A stretch of DNA of 64,000 nt from Delphinus delphis (taxonomy: Eukaryota > Chordata > Mammalia > Artiodactyla > Delphinidae). A program made the position numbers and the translations under genes. The stretch spans positions 40,131,755-40,195,754 of the forward strand of contig NC_082701.1 in assembly GCF_949987515.2 (NCBI RefSeq), given 5' to 3'. The notes under the pieces are model-generated. The model did not search any database. It was not told the DNA's origin and saw only the letters and a list, made by a program, of their open reading frames with translations. The number at the start of each line of letters is the position of its first letter. Positions within the stretch are counted from its first letter, which is position 1. This document shows positions 50,394 through 62,799 of the stretch, piece by piece.

Positions 50394-50880
50394 TTAAGGA
50401 AATTTGACAAATAAAGATTGTATATATTGAAGGTGTACAGCATGATGGTTTGATATTCACATGCATTATGAAGTGATTATTGCAGTTAAGTTAACTCACA
50501 CATCCATCACCTCCATCACCACACATAGTTAACTTTTTGGGGGGTGTGCATGGTGAGAACACTTCAGATCTACTCTATTAGCAAATTTCAAGTATATAAT
50601 ATGGTATTATTAACTAGAGTCACCTTGCTGTACATTAGACCCCCAGAACTCATTCATCTTATAACTGAATATTTGTACACTTTGACGAACATCTCCCCAG
50701 AAATACAAATCAAAACCGTAATGAGGTATCACTCCACACCTCTTAGGGTGGCTTTTATAAAAAATACAAGGCACAGTAAGTGTTGGCGAGGATGTGGAGA
50801 AAAGGGAACCCCTGGACGCTATTGGTGGGAGTGGAAATCGGTGCATCCCCTACGGAAAACAGTATGGAGGTTCCTGGGCA
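50394..50880 (+). mobile_element. Old L1 pieces
   Basis: First part resembles an old L1-type 3' region (gtgtacagcatgatggtttg). From about 50700 it reads ORF2-like residues (GCGEKGTPGRYWWEW, VWRFL). The order suggests two insertions or a rearrangement. Confidence 0.55.
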
Positions 50881-50899
50881 TTTCTAAGCTATTTGCTTA

Positions 50900-52679
50900 G
50901 CCGCTAAAGCATTTTCCAAATGGAATCAAATAGCCAAAGCTTGTTCATCAAATACACTGTAGTGGATTGGGTCTGCTTGAAGCACAAGAGTCGGCCCACA
51001 TGCCCTCACACCCCAAGGATTCAAGGCACACATTTGGAAAACCAGCAATCTAGTTCAACCTCACTCCCTGAGCACACATTGCAGACAAAGTGCCCAATGG
51101 CTAAAAATATCAAAGAGAAAGAGACAAGAACCTACATGTATCCTCTTCGTGCAGAACACTAGGCCCCCTAGTAGGAGATGGTGCAAGGGGAGGTCATTAT
51201 TAACGGGGTCTTTTAATGAGGTCCTTAATTAAAGTCTTTAATGGGGTCACTGCGGTGAATACAGAATTGAATACTGGTATGGAGGCACTGCAAGGCCATT
51301 TCCGGGCTCTTCCTTTACACTCCCGTATCAAATTGGTACAGGTGGCACAGAGAGCTGTGTTGAGAAGGACTCTGAGGCCTTGGCTTGCATTACTAGACGA
51401 CAGTGATGTGGCTGACTGGTCATGTCCATCATGGACACGAGATTAAGAGAGTCCACTTACTGGCCTACATGCTCTCTCAGCTCCCATCTAGAGTAACTGG
51501 TCTACAAGTACCTAAAAAGGAATTAAGTAGAGACCAGGAAATCTGGATTTTCCTTACTCTTTCCTGCTCAGCTCCAGATGAAGTGGTCTAGCGTGGTCTC
51601 TGGAATCAGGATCCTGAGTTTCGGTGATGGTTCTGCCACTAATTAGCTTGGATACCATGGACAACTTACTAGCCACTCTCTGCTAGGTTAAGACGGGAAT
51701 AATAATCATGCCTACCTTAGAGAATTGTTGGGTGAAATAAATGAGTTAATATATATATAAAGTTCTCAGTGGAGTGATCACTCTGTTACTCTGTAAGTGG
51801 AAATTCCTATATATTTGTGTTTAGAAATGGGGCAGATTTTGTGGGCCAGGGGATGCTAGAAAAGGACCCTGAGTCTGATCATATGGTTTCGTCAACATCT
51901 TCTCGCCAATTTTCCCAACTGCTTCCAAATAAAGGCATGTTATGCTAGGGACATTCTCCAAGAATGCCTGAGTTACACTAGTGGAGGAAACAAGCTCTTC
52001 AAAGCTGTGTCAATACAACAAGTTTGGAACATTCAAACATGTTTGGCTGATAAGGTTGAGTGATTATGTCCTCTTAGGAGGAATAATTTCATAACTCTCC
52101 TGGGTTTTTAGAGGGCCCTATTAGCAAGGAACTTTACATTCTTGTGTTTCCCTTCAAAGCTCTGGATTTCATCTGGAGCAGAGAAACCTCAGTAGGTAGA
52201 AATAAATTAAATCTTTAAACGTTTAAGTTCAGTAGCTGTTTTGTCCAGTTGCCTGGCTGTCTCTTACAAGTGGGGACAGCTTCACTGGCTGTCACGTCTC
52301 TCTTCCTTGGAAGTTTGTCACTCAGTGGTGATGTGAGCTGGATCCATTACTTGCCTCTGGCCTGGAGCCTGATAAATGTGGGGCTTTGGTCAGGAATGAC
52401 TCTGAGTGATGGGCAGAACGTGGGTCCCCCCCCTGTGAAATCTGACCTTCCTGAGTGTTTCCCAAAGAATGACTGATGATCAGTGGACAAGGATCCCAGG
52501 AGGCCGGACTCCTTGTTTGTTTTGCAGCTCTGCTCCAGATTTCCTCTAATAATGCAAAGTTATACACAGAATTGAAAGAGACATTAACATTCATTTTATT
52601 CCAATCCTTTCTTAAAAAAGAAAAAAAAAGAATAGAGACCTTAAGCTTGGGGACCACTGACAAAATCCCTAAGGCAACA
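50900..52679. other. Upstream flank of CCL11
   Basis: One MIR; no other gene or promoter element that I can name. Confidence 0.45.
51595..51780 (+). repeat. MIR fragment upstream of CCL11
   Basis: MIR-like (ggttctgccactaattagct ... taagacgggaataataatca ... gagttaata). Confidence 0.65.
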
Positions 52680-53069
52680 TGGTGTGTTTTATTTTTTATT
52701 TTTATTATTATTTTAACATCTTTATTGGAGTATAATTGCTTTACAATGGTGTGTTAGTTTCTGCTTTATAACAAAGTGAATCAGTTATACATATACATAT
52801 ATCCCCATATCTCCTCCCTCTTGCATCTCCCTCCCATCCTCCCTATCCCACCCCTCTAGGTGGTCACAAAGCACGGAGCTGATCTCCCTGTGCTGTGCAG
52901 CTGCTTCCCACTAGCTATCTATTATACATTTGGTAGTATATATAAATTCATGCCAACCTCTCACTACATTCCAGCTTACCCTTCTCCATCCCCGTGTCCT
53001 CAAGTCCATTCTCTACATCTGCGTCTTTATTCCTGTCCTGCCCCTAGGTTCTTCAGAAACATTTTTTTT

Positions 53070-56000
53070 TTTTTTTAGAATCCATATACATGTGTTAGCA
53101 TATGGCATTTGTTTTTCTCTTTCTGACTTACTTCACTCTGTATGACAGACTCTAGGTCCATCCAACTCACTACAAATAACTCAATTTCGTTCCTTTTTAT
53201 GGCTGAGTAATATTCCATTGTATATATATGGCCACATCTTTATCCATTCATCTGTCGATGGACATTTAGGTTGCTTCCATGTCCTGGCTATTGTAAATAG
53301 AGCTGCAATGAACATTGTAGTACATGAGTCTTTTTGAATTATGGTTTTCTCAGAGTATATGTCCAGTAGTGGGCTTGCTGGGTCATATGGTAGTTCTATT
53401 TTTAGTTCTTTAAGGAACTTCCTTACTATTCTCCATAGTGGCTGTATCAATTTACATTCCCACCAACACTGCAGGAAGGTTTCCTTTTCTCCACACCCTC
53501 TCCCACATTTACTGTTTGTAGATGTTTTTGTAAGGGCCACTCTGACCAGTGTGAGGTGATACCTCAATGTAGTTTTCATTTGCATTTTTCTAATGATTAG
53601 TGATGTTGAGCATCTTTTCATGTGTTTGTTTGCAATCTGTATGTCTTTGGAGAAATTCTATTTAGATCTTCTGCCCATTTTTGGATTGGGTTGTTTGTTC
53701 TTTTGATATTGAGCTGCATGACCTGCTTGTATATTTTAGAGATTAATCCTTTGTCAGTTGCTTCGTCTGCAACTATTTTCTCCCCTTCTGAAGGTTGTCT
53801 TTTCATCTTGTTTAAGGTTTCCTTTGCTGTGCAAAAGCTTTTAAGTTTCATTAGGTCCCATTTGTTTATTTTTGATTTTATTTCCATTACTCTAGAAGGT
53901 GAGTCAAAAAAGATCTTGCTGAGATTTATGTCAAAGAGTGTTCTGCCTATATTTTCCTATAAGAATTTTATAGTGTCTGGCCTTACATTTAGGTCTTTAA
54001 TTCATTTTGAGTTTATTTTTGTGTATGGTGTTAGGGAGTGTTCTAATTTCGTTCTTTTACATGTAGCTGTCCAGTTTTCCCAGCACCACTTATTGAAGAG
54101 GCTGTCTTTTCTCCACTGTATATCCTTGCCTCCTTTATCAAAGATAAGGTGACCATATGTGTGTGGGTTTATCTCTGGGCTTTCTATCCTGTTCCATTGA
54201 TCTATATTTCTGTTTTTGTGCCAGTACCACACTGTCTTGATTACTGTAGGTTTGTAGTATAGTCTGAAGACAGGGAGCCTGATTCCTCCAGCTCTATTTT
54301 GCTTTCTCAAGATTGCTTTGGCTATTCGGGGTCTTTAGTGTTTCCATACAAATTGTGAAATTTTTTCTTCTAGTTCTGTGAAAAATGCCATTGGTAGTTT
54401 GATAGGGATTGCATTGAATCTGTAGATTGCTTTGGGTAGTAGAGTCATTTTCACAATGTTGATTCTTCCAATCCAAGAACATGGTACATCTTTTCATCTG
54501 TTTGTATCATCTTTAATTTCTTTCATCAGTGTCTTATAGTTTTCTGCATACAGGTCTTTTGTCTCCTTAGGTAGATTTTTCCTAGGTATTTTATTCTTTT
54601 TGTTGCAATACTAAATGGAAGTATTTCCTTAATTTCTCTTTCAGATTTTTCATTATTAGTGTATAGGAATACAAGAGACTTCTGTGCATTGATTTTGTAT
54701 CCTACTACTTTACCAAATTCATTGATTAGCTCTAGTAGTTTTCTGGTAGCATCTTTAGGATTCTCTATGTATAGTACCATGTCATCTGCACACAGTGACA
54801 GTTTACTTCTTCTTTTCTGATTTGGATTTATTTTATTTCTTTTTCTTCTCTGATTGCTGTGACTAAAACTTCCAAAACTATGTTGAATAATAGTGGTGAG
54901 AGTGGGCAACCTTGTCTTGTTCCTGATCTTAGTGGAAATGCTTTCAGTTTTTCACCATTGAGAACGATGTTGGCTGTGAGTTTCTCATATATGGCTTTTA
55001 GTATGTTGAGGTAAGTTCCCTCTATGCCTAATTTCTGGAGGGTTTTTTATCATAAATGGGTGTTGAATTTTGTCAAAAGTTTTTTCTGCATCTATTGAGA
55101 TGATCATATGGTTTTTCTCCTTCAGTTTGTTAATATGGTGTATCACATTGGTTGATTTGCGTATATTGAAGAGTCCTTGCATTCCTGGGATAAACCCCAC
55201 TTGATCATGGTGTATGATCCTTTTAATGTGCTGTTGGACTCTGTTTCCTAGTATTTTGTTGAGGATTTTTACACCTATGTTCATCAGTGATATTGGCCTG
55301 TAGTTTTCTTTTTTTGTGACATCTTTGTCTGGTTTTGGTATCAGGGTGATAGTGGTCTTGTAGAATGAGTTTGGGAGGGTCCCTCCCTCTGCCATATTTT
55401 GGAAAAGTTTGACAAGGATAGGTGTTGGCTTTTCTCTAAATGTTTGATCGAGTTCACCTGTGAAGCCATCTGGTCCAGGGCTTTTGTTTGTTGGAAGACT
55501 TTTTATCACAGTCTCAATTTCAGTGCTTGTGATTGGTCTGTTTATATTTTCTATTTCTTCCTGGTTCAGTCTTGGAAAGTTGTATTTTTCTAAGAATTTG
55601 TCCAATTCTTCCTGGTTGTGAATTTATTGGCATATTGTCGCTTGTAGTAATCTCTCATGATCCTTTGTATTTCTGCAGTGTCAGTGGTTACTTCTCCTTT
55701 TCTATTTCTAATTCTATTGATTTGAGTCTTCTCTCTTTTTTTCTTGATGATTCTGGCTAATGGTTTATCAATTTTGTTTATCTTCTCAAAGAACCAGCAT
55801 TTAGTTTTATTGATCTTTGCTATCGTTTCCTTCATTTATTTTCCATTTATTTCGGATCTGATCTTTATGATTTCTTTCCCTCTGCTAAATTTGGGGGGGT
55901 TTTTGTTCTTCTTCCTCTAATTGCTTTAGGTGTAAGGTTAGGTTGTTTATTTGAGATGTTTCTTGTTTCTTGAGGTAGAATTGTATTGCTATAAGCTTCC

Positions 56001-56881
56001 CTCATAGAACTGCTTTTGCTGCATCCCATAGATTTTGGGTCATCGTGTTTTCATTTTCATTTGTCTCTAGGTATTTTTTGATTTCTTCTTTGAGTTCTTC
56101 AGTGATATCTTGGTAACTAAGTAGTGTATGTTTAGCCTCCATGTGTTTGTATTTTTTACAGATTTTTTTCATGTAATTGATATCTAGTCTCATAGCATTG
56201 TGGTCAGAAAAGATACTTGATATGATTTCAATTTTCTTAAATTTACCAAGGCTTTATTTGTGACCCAAGATATGATCTATCCTGAAGAATGTTCCATGAG
56301 CACTTGAGGAGAAAGTGTATTCTGTTGTTTTTGGATGGAATGTCCTATAAATATCAATTAAATCCATGTTGTTTAATGTATCATTTAAAGCTTGTGTTTC
56401 CTTATTTAGTTTCATTTTGGATGATCTGTCCATTGGTGAAAGTGGGGTGTTAAAGTCCCCTACTATGATTGTGTTACTGTCGATTTCCCCTTTTATGGCT
56501 GTTAGCATTTGCCTTATGTATTAATGTGCTCCTTTGTTGGGTGCATAAATATTTACAATTGTTTTATCTTCTTCTTGGATTGATCCATTTATCATTATGT
56601 AGTGTCCTTGTCTCTTGTAATAGTCTTTATTTTAAAGTCTATTTTGTCTGATATGAGAATTGCTACTCCAGCTTTCTTTTGATTTCCATTTGCATGGAAT
56701 GTCTTTTTCTACCCCTCACTTTAAGTCTGTATGTGTTCCTAGGTCTGAAGTGGGTCTCTTGTAGATAGCATGTATATGGGTCTTGTTTTTGTATCCATTC
56801 AGCCAGTCTATGTCTTTTGGTGGGAGCATTTATTCCATTTATATTTAAGGTGATTATTGATATGTATGTTCCTATTACCAT
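53070..56881 (-). pseudogene. L1 ORF2, multiply broken
   Basis: Starts MVIGTYISIITLNINGI at 56881. Endonuclease pieces (VGDFNTPLSP), RT blocks ([23 protein letters not shown] and [11 protein letters not shown]) and the C-terminal part down to about 53181 lie in several frames. The catalytic box reads CADD where FADD is usual in L1. Confidence 0.88.
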
Positions 56882-56969
56882 TTTCTTAATTGTTTTGGGT
56901 TTGTCATTGTAGGTCTTTTCCTTCTCTTCTGTTTCCTGCCTAGAGAAGTTCCTTTAGCATTTGTTGTAA

Positions 56970-58056
56970 AGCTGGTTTGGTGGTGCTGAATTCTCTTACC
57001 TTTTGCTTGTTGTAAAGCTTTTAATTTCTCTGTCAAATCTGAATGAGATCCTTGCTGGGTAGAGTAATCTTGGTTGTAGGTTTTTCCCTTTCATCGCTTT
57101 AAATATGTCCTGCCACTCTCTTCTGGCTTGCAGAGTTTCTGCTGAAAGATCAGCTGTTAACCTTATGGGGATTCCCTTGTATGTTATTTGTTGTTTTTCC
57201 CTTGCTGCTTTTAATATTTTTTCTTTGTATTTAATTTTTGATAGTTTGATTAATATGTGTCTTGGTGTGTTTCTTCTTGGATTTATCTTGTATGGGACTT
57301 TGTGTTCTTCCTGGACTTGATTAACTATATCCTTTCCCATATTAGGGAAGTTTTCAACTATTATCTCTTCAAATATTTTCTCTGTCCCTTTCTTTATCTC
57401 TTCTTCTTCTGGAACCCCTATAATTCGAATGTTGGTGCGTTTAGTGTTGTCCCAGAGGTCTCTGAGATGGTCCTTAATTCTTTTTTTTTTTTTTTTTGTG
57501 GTACACAGGCCTCTCACTGTTGTGGCCTCTCCTGTTTCGGAGCACAGGCTCCAGACCTGCAGGCTCAGTGGCCATGGCTCACGGGCCTAGCTGCTCTGCA
57601 GCATGTGGGATCCTCCTGGACTGGGGCATGAACCCATGTCCCCTGCATTGGCAGGCGAACTCTCAACCACTGCACCACCAGGGAAGACTGCAGTCCTCAA
57701 TCCTTTTCATTCTTTTTTCTTTATTCCACTCTGTGGTAGTTATTTCCACTATTTTATCTTCCAGGTCACTTATCCGTTCTTCTGCCTCAGTTACTTTGCC
57801 ATTGATTCTTTGTAGAGAAGTTTTAATTTCATTTATTGTGTTGTTTATCATTGTTTGTTTGCTCTTTATTTCTTCTAGGTCCTTGTTAAACGTTTCTTGT
57901 ATTTTCTCCATTCTATTTCCAAGATTTTGGATCATCTTTACTATCATTCCTCTGAATTCTTTTTCAGGTAGACTGCCTATTTCCTATTCATTTATTTGGT
58001 CTGGTGGGTTTTTACTTTGCTCCTTCATCTGCGGTATGTTTCTCTGTCTTCTCATT
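56970..58056 (-). pseudogene. L1 ORF1, interrupted by a SINE and a stop
   Basis: Starts MRRQRNIPQMKEQ at about 58056, with a TAG in the early part (GAG to TAG). The coiled-coil part is 57947-57690. A SINE then splits it at 57481-57690. The rest (IRIIGVPEEEE ... ADLSAETLQARREWQ) reads on to about 56996. Confidence 0.85.
57481..57690 (-). mobile_element. CHR-2 type SINE in L1 ORF1
   Basis: Minus-strand head at 57690 and T-tract at 57481. Imperfect flanking repeats gtccttaattc / gtcctcaatcc. Confidence 0.93.
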
Positions 58057-60280
58057 TTGCCTAACTTACTCTGTTTGTGGTCTCCTTTTTGCAGGGTGCA
58101 GGTTCATAGTTCCCCTTGTTTTTGGTGTCTGCTCCCAGTGGGTAAGGGTGGTTCAGTGGGTTGTGTAGGCTTCCTGGTGCAAGGGACTGGTGCCTGTATT
58201 CTGGTGGATGAGGCTGGATCTTGTCCTTCTGGTGGGCAGGACCACGTCCAGTATTGTGTTTTAGGGTGTTGTGAACTTATTATGATTTTAGGCAGCCCTT
58301 CTGATAATGGGTGGGGTTGTGTTCCTGTCTTGCTAGTTGTTTGGCCTGGGGTGTCTAGCACTGTAGATTGCTGGTTGTTGAGTGGAGCTGGGTCTTAGCA
58401 TTGAGATGGAGATCTCTGGGAGAGCTTTCGGCATTTGATATTACATGGAGCTGGGAGGTCTCTGGTGGACCAATGTCCTGAACTCGGCTCTCCCACCTCA
58501 GAGGCATAGGCGTGACACCTGGCCAGAGCACCAAGACCCTGTCAGCCACACGGCTCAGAATAAAAGGGAGAAAATGGAAAGAAAGAAAGAAAATAGAATA
58601 AAATAAAGTTATTAAAATAAAAAATTAAAAATCAAAGAATTAAAAAGTAATTTAAAAAAAGAAAGAGAGAGCAACCAAACCAAGAAAACAAATCCACCAA
58701 TGATAACAAGCGCTAAAAACTATACTAAAAAAACAAACAAACAAAAAAAACGGACAGACAGAACCCTAGGACAAATGGTAAAAGCAGTTACACAGACAAA
58801 ATTACAGAAAGAAGCATACTCGTACACACTCACAAAAAGAGAAAAAGCAAAAAATATATATATAGTTGCTCCCAAAGTCCACTGCCTTAATTTTGGGGTG
58901 ATTCATTGTCTATTCAGGTATTCCACAGTTACAGGGTACATCAAGTTGTGGAGATTTAATCCACTGCTCCTGAGGCTGCCGGTAGAGATTTCCCTTTCTC
59001 TTCTCTGTTCGCACAGCTCCCTGGGCTCAGCTTTGGATTTGGCCCCGCCTCTGCGTGTGCGTCGCCTGAGGGCACCTGTTCCCCACCCAGACAGGACGGG
59101 ATTAGAGGAGCAGCTGATTCGGGGGCTCTGGCTCACTCAGGCTGGGGGGAGGGAGGGGCACGGAAAGCAGGGTAAGCCTGTGGCGGCAGAGGCTGGCGTG
59201 ACGTTGCACCAGCCTGAGGCGCGCTGTGCATTCTCCCGGGGAAGTTGTCCCTGGATCCCGGGACCCTGGCAGTGGCGGGCTGCACAGGCACCCCTGAAGG
59301 GGGGTGTGGAGAGTGACCTGTGCTCGCACACAGGCTTCTTGGTGGCTGCAGTAGCAGCCTTAGCATCCCATGCCCGTCTCTGGGGTCCGCGCTGATAGCC
59401 GCGGCTCGCGCCTGTCTCTGGAGCTCGTTTAGGCGGTGCTCTGAATCCCCTCTCCTCACGCACCCCGAAACAATTGTCTGTTGCCTCTTCGGCAGGTCGA
59501 GACTTTTTCCCGGACTCCCTCCCGGCTAGCTGTGGTGCACTAATCCCTTTAGGCTGTGTTCACGCCGCCAGTCCTCCCCCTGGGATCCGACCGAAGCCCA
59601 AACCTCAGCTCCCAGAGCCCGCCTGCCCCGGCGGGTGAGCAGACAAGCCTCTCGGGCTGGTGAGTGCTGGTCGGCACCGATCCTCTGTGCGGGAATCTCT
59701 CCACTTAGCCCTCCGCACCCCTGTTACTGTGCTCTCCTCCGTGGCTCTGAAGCTCTCCCTCCTCCCACCCCCCGTCTCCACCAGTGAAGGGGCTTCCTAG
59801 TGTGTGGAAACTTTTCCTCCTTCACAGCTCCCTCCCAGAGTGCAGGTCCTGTCCCTATTCTTTTGTCTCTGTTCTTCTTTTTTCTTTTGCCTTATCTGGG
59901 TATGTGGGGAGTTTCTTGCCTTTTGGGAAGTCTGAGGTCTTCTGCCAGCGTTCAGTAGGTGTTCTGTAGGAGGTGTTCCACATGTAGATGTATTTCTGAT
60001 GTATTTGTCGGGAGGAAGGTGATCGCCACATCTTACTCTTCTGCCATCTTAAAGGTCTCTCCTCACGTGGTGTGTTTTAGGGTAAGCTGATTCTAGAACG
60101 TCCGTCTTGTGAAAATTTTAGCACAATGAAGTCCCTGGACCTGGTTTTCCCTCATGCAAAATAGGGTCTGTTACCTCTCTTTCTCAAGGGTCACTGAGAC
60201 CAAGTGTGCAGTTTCTTGTTACTTTTGGAGGAACATTACCTTCCAATATGTTAGTATAAAAGTTCTAACATGTCTATGGG

Positions 60281-60607
60281 CTTCCTGGGTGGCGCAGTGG
60301 TTAAGAATCCACCTGCCAATGCAGGGGACACGGGTTCGAGCCCTGGTCTGGGAACATCCCACATGCTGCAGAGCAACCAAGCCCGTGCACCACAACTACT
60401 GAGCCTGCTCTCTAGAGCCTGCATGCCACAACTACTGAAGCCCTTGCACCTAGAGCCCGTGCTCTGCAACAAGAGAAGCCACTGCAATGAGAAACCCATA
60501 CACCACAGCAAAGAGTAGCCTCTGCTCAACGCAACTAAAGAAAGCCCACATGCAGCAACAAAGACCCAACACAGTCAAAAATAAATTAATTAATTAATTT
60601 TAAAAAA
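60281..60607 (+). mobile_element. Long CHR-type SINE
   Basis: Flanked by ttctaacatgt (60263-60273 and 60608-60618). It lies just beyond the 5' end of the full-length L1. Confidence 0.93.
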
Positions 60608-60618
60608 TTCTAACATGT

Positions 60619-60840
60619 GTAACATATAGCAAGTTCTCAATAACAATGCTAACTTCAGTAATCTACGCAAGCTACCATATTATTTCACTTCAAATGTGTT
60701 GACTCATTGAATCCTCCCCAAAAACCTACGAAGTAGGTATTCTAATTAAGTCCACTTTAAAGATGAGAAAACAGAGGCTTAGGGAATTTAAGTGACTTCC
60801 TCTCCTGTGAAATCATTTATGAAAGTGAAGCCTGCTTCTC
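60619..60840 (-). repeat. MIR fragment
   Basis: Reverse MIR (aaagatgagaaaacagaggc ttaggga). Confidence 0.65.
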
Positions 60841-60875
60841 AGAGTTGCTCTGAAAAAAACCCTTATATTTAAAAG

Positions 60876-62781
60876 ACATTATTTTTTATTTGCATTTCTC
60901 AACAATTAGTAACATTGAGCATATTTTCATGTGCTTTTTAACCATCTGTATATCTTCTTTGGAGAAATGCCTATTTAGATTTTCCACGCATTTTTTTATT
61001 GGGTTGTTTGTTTTTTTGATGTTGAACTGCATGAGCTGTTTGTATATTTTGGAGATTAATCCCTTGTCGATTGCTTCATTTGCAAATATTTTCTCGCATT
61101 CTGAGGGCTGTCTTTTCATGTTGTTTATGGTTTCCTTTGCTGTGAAAAAGCTTTTAAGTTTCATTAGGCCCCATTTGTTTAGTTTTATTTTCATTACTCT
61201 AGGAGGTGGATTGAAAAAGATCTTGCTGTGATTTATGTCAACGAGTGTTCTGCCTATATTTTCATCTAAGAGTTTTATGGTATCTGGCCTTACACTTAGG
61301 TCTTTAATCTATTTTGAGTTTATTTTTTGTGTATGGTGTTAGAGTGTGTTCTAATTTCATTCTCTTACATGTAGCTGTCCAGTTTTCCCCAAACCATTTA
61401 TTGAAGAGACTCTCTTTTCTCCATTGTATATTCTTGCCTTCTTTGTCATAGATTAGGTGACCATAGGTGCATGAGTTTATCTCTGGGCTTTCCATTCTGT
61501 TCCACTGATCTATATTTCTGTTTTTGTGCCAGTACCATACTGTTTTGATGACTGTGGCTTTGTAGTATAGTCTGAAGTCCAGGAGCCTGATTCCTCCAGC
61601 TCCATTTTTCTTTCTCAAGATTGTTTGACTATTCATGATCTTTTGTGTTTCCATACAAACTGTAAAATTTTTTGTCCTAATTCTGTGAAAAATGCTATTG
61701 GTAATTTGATAAGGATTGCATTGAATCTGTAGATTGCTGTGAGTAGTATAGTCATTTTAACAATATTGATTCTTCCAATCCAAGAACATGGTATATCTCT
61801 CCATCTGTTTGTGTCATCTTTTATTTCTTTCATCAATATCTTATAGTTTTCTGGGTATAGGTCTTTTGCCTCCTTAGATAGGTTTATTCCTAGGTATTTT
61901 ATTCTTTTTGATGTGATAGTAAATGGGATTGTTTCCTTAATGAGGTATCACCTCACACTGGTCAGAATGGCCATCATCAAAAAAATCTACAACAAATGCT
62001 GGAAAGGGGGTGGAGAAAAGGGAACACTCCTACACTGTTGGTGGGAATATAAACTGGTACAGTCACTATGGAGAACAGTCTGGAGATTCCTTAAAAACTA
62101 AAAATAGAGCTACCATATGATCTAGCAATCCTACTCCTGGGCATATAACCAGAGAAAACCATAATTTGAAAGGATACATGCACCCCAATATTTACTGCAG
62201 TACTGTTTACAATAGCAGGGACATGGAAGCAAGCTAAATGTCCATCAACAGAGGAATGGATAAAGAAATTGTGGTGCATATATACAATGGAATATTACTC
62301 AGCCATAAAAAGGACAAAATAATGCCATTTGCAGGGACATGGATGGACCTAGAGATTGTCATACTGAGTGAAGTAAGTCAGACAGAGAAAGGCAAATATC
62401 ATATGATATCACTTATATGTGGAATCTAAAAAAAGACTATAAATGAACTTATCTACAAAACAGAAATAGAGTTACAGATGTAGAAAATAAACTTATGGCT
62501 ACCAGGGGTGTAAGAGAGGGAGGGATAAATTGGAAGATTGAGATTGACACATACACACTACTATATATAAAATAGATAACTGATAAGGACCTACTGTATA
62601 GCACAGGGAGGGATGTCTACTCAATACTCTGTAATGGCCTATATGGGGAAAGAAACTAAAAAAGAGTGGATATATGTATATGTATAACAGATTCGTTTTG
62701 ATGTACACCTGAAACTAACACAGCATTGTAAATCAACTATACCCCATGAAAAATTATAAAAATAAATAGATAAATAAAAGA
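60876..62781 (+). mobile_element. L1 with a 5' inversion (twin priming)
   Basis: The 15-bp duplication ccttatatttaaaag flanks it at 60861-60875 and 62782-62796. The segment 60889-61939 is L1 ORF2 on the minus strand. From 61940 the sequence switches to plus-strand ORF2, starting at [10 protein letters not shown] and running through the 3'UTR to the tail. The inverted piece ends in the source L1 about 10 bp before the forward piece begins. Confidence 0.95.
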
Positions 62782-62799
62782 CCTTATATTTAAAAGTCT

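Larger units (their letters stand above)
52692..60067 (-). mobile_element. Full-length L1 (minus strand), coding-defective
   Basis: Flanked by the 12-bp duplication tggtgtgtttta (52680-52691 and 60068-60079). The 5' end is gacctttaagatggcag at about 60056, and the 3' end at 52713 reads ccaataaagatgtt on the minus strand. The CpG-rich 5'UTR covers about 58060-60056. One SINE lies in ORF1. Confidence 0.95.

Noticed and set aside
57496..58398. A 300-codon plus-strand frame
   Set aside because: It is antisense to L1 ORF1 and its SINE, with no independent support.
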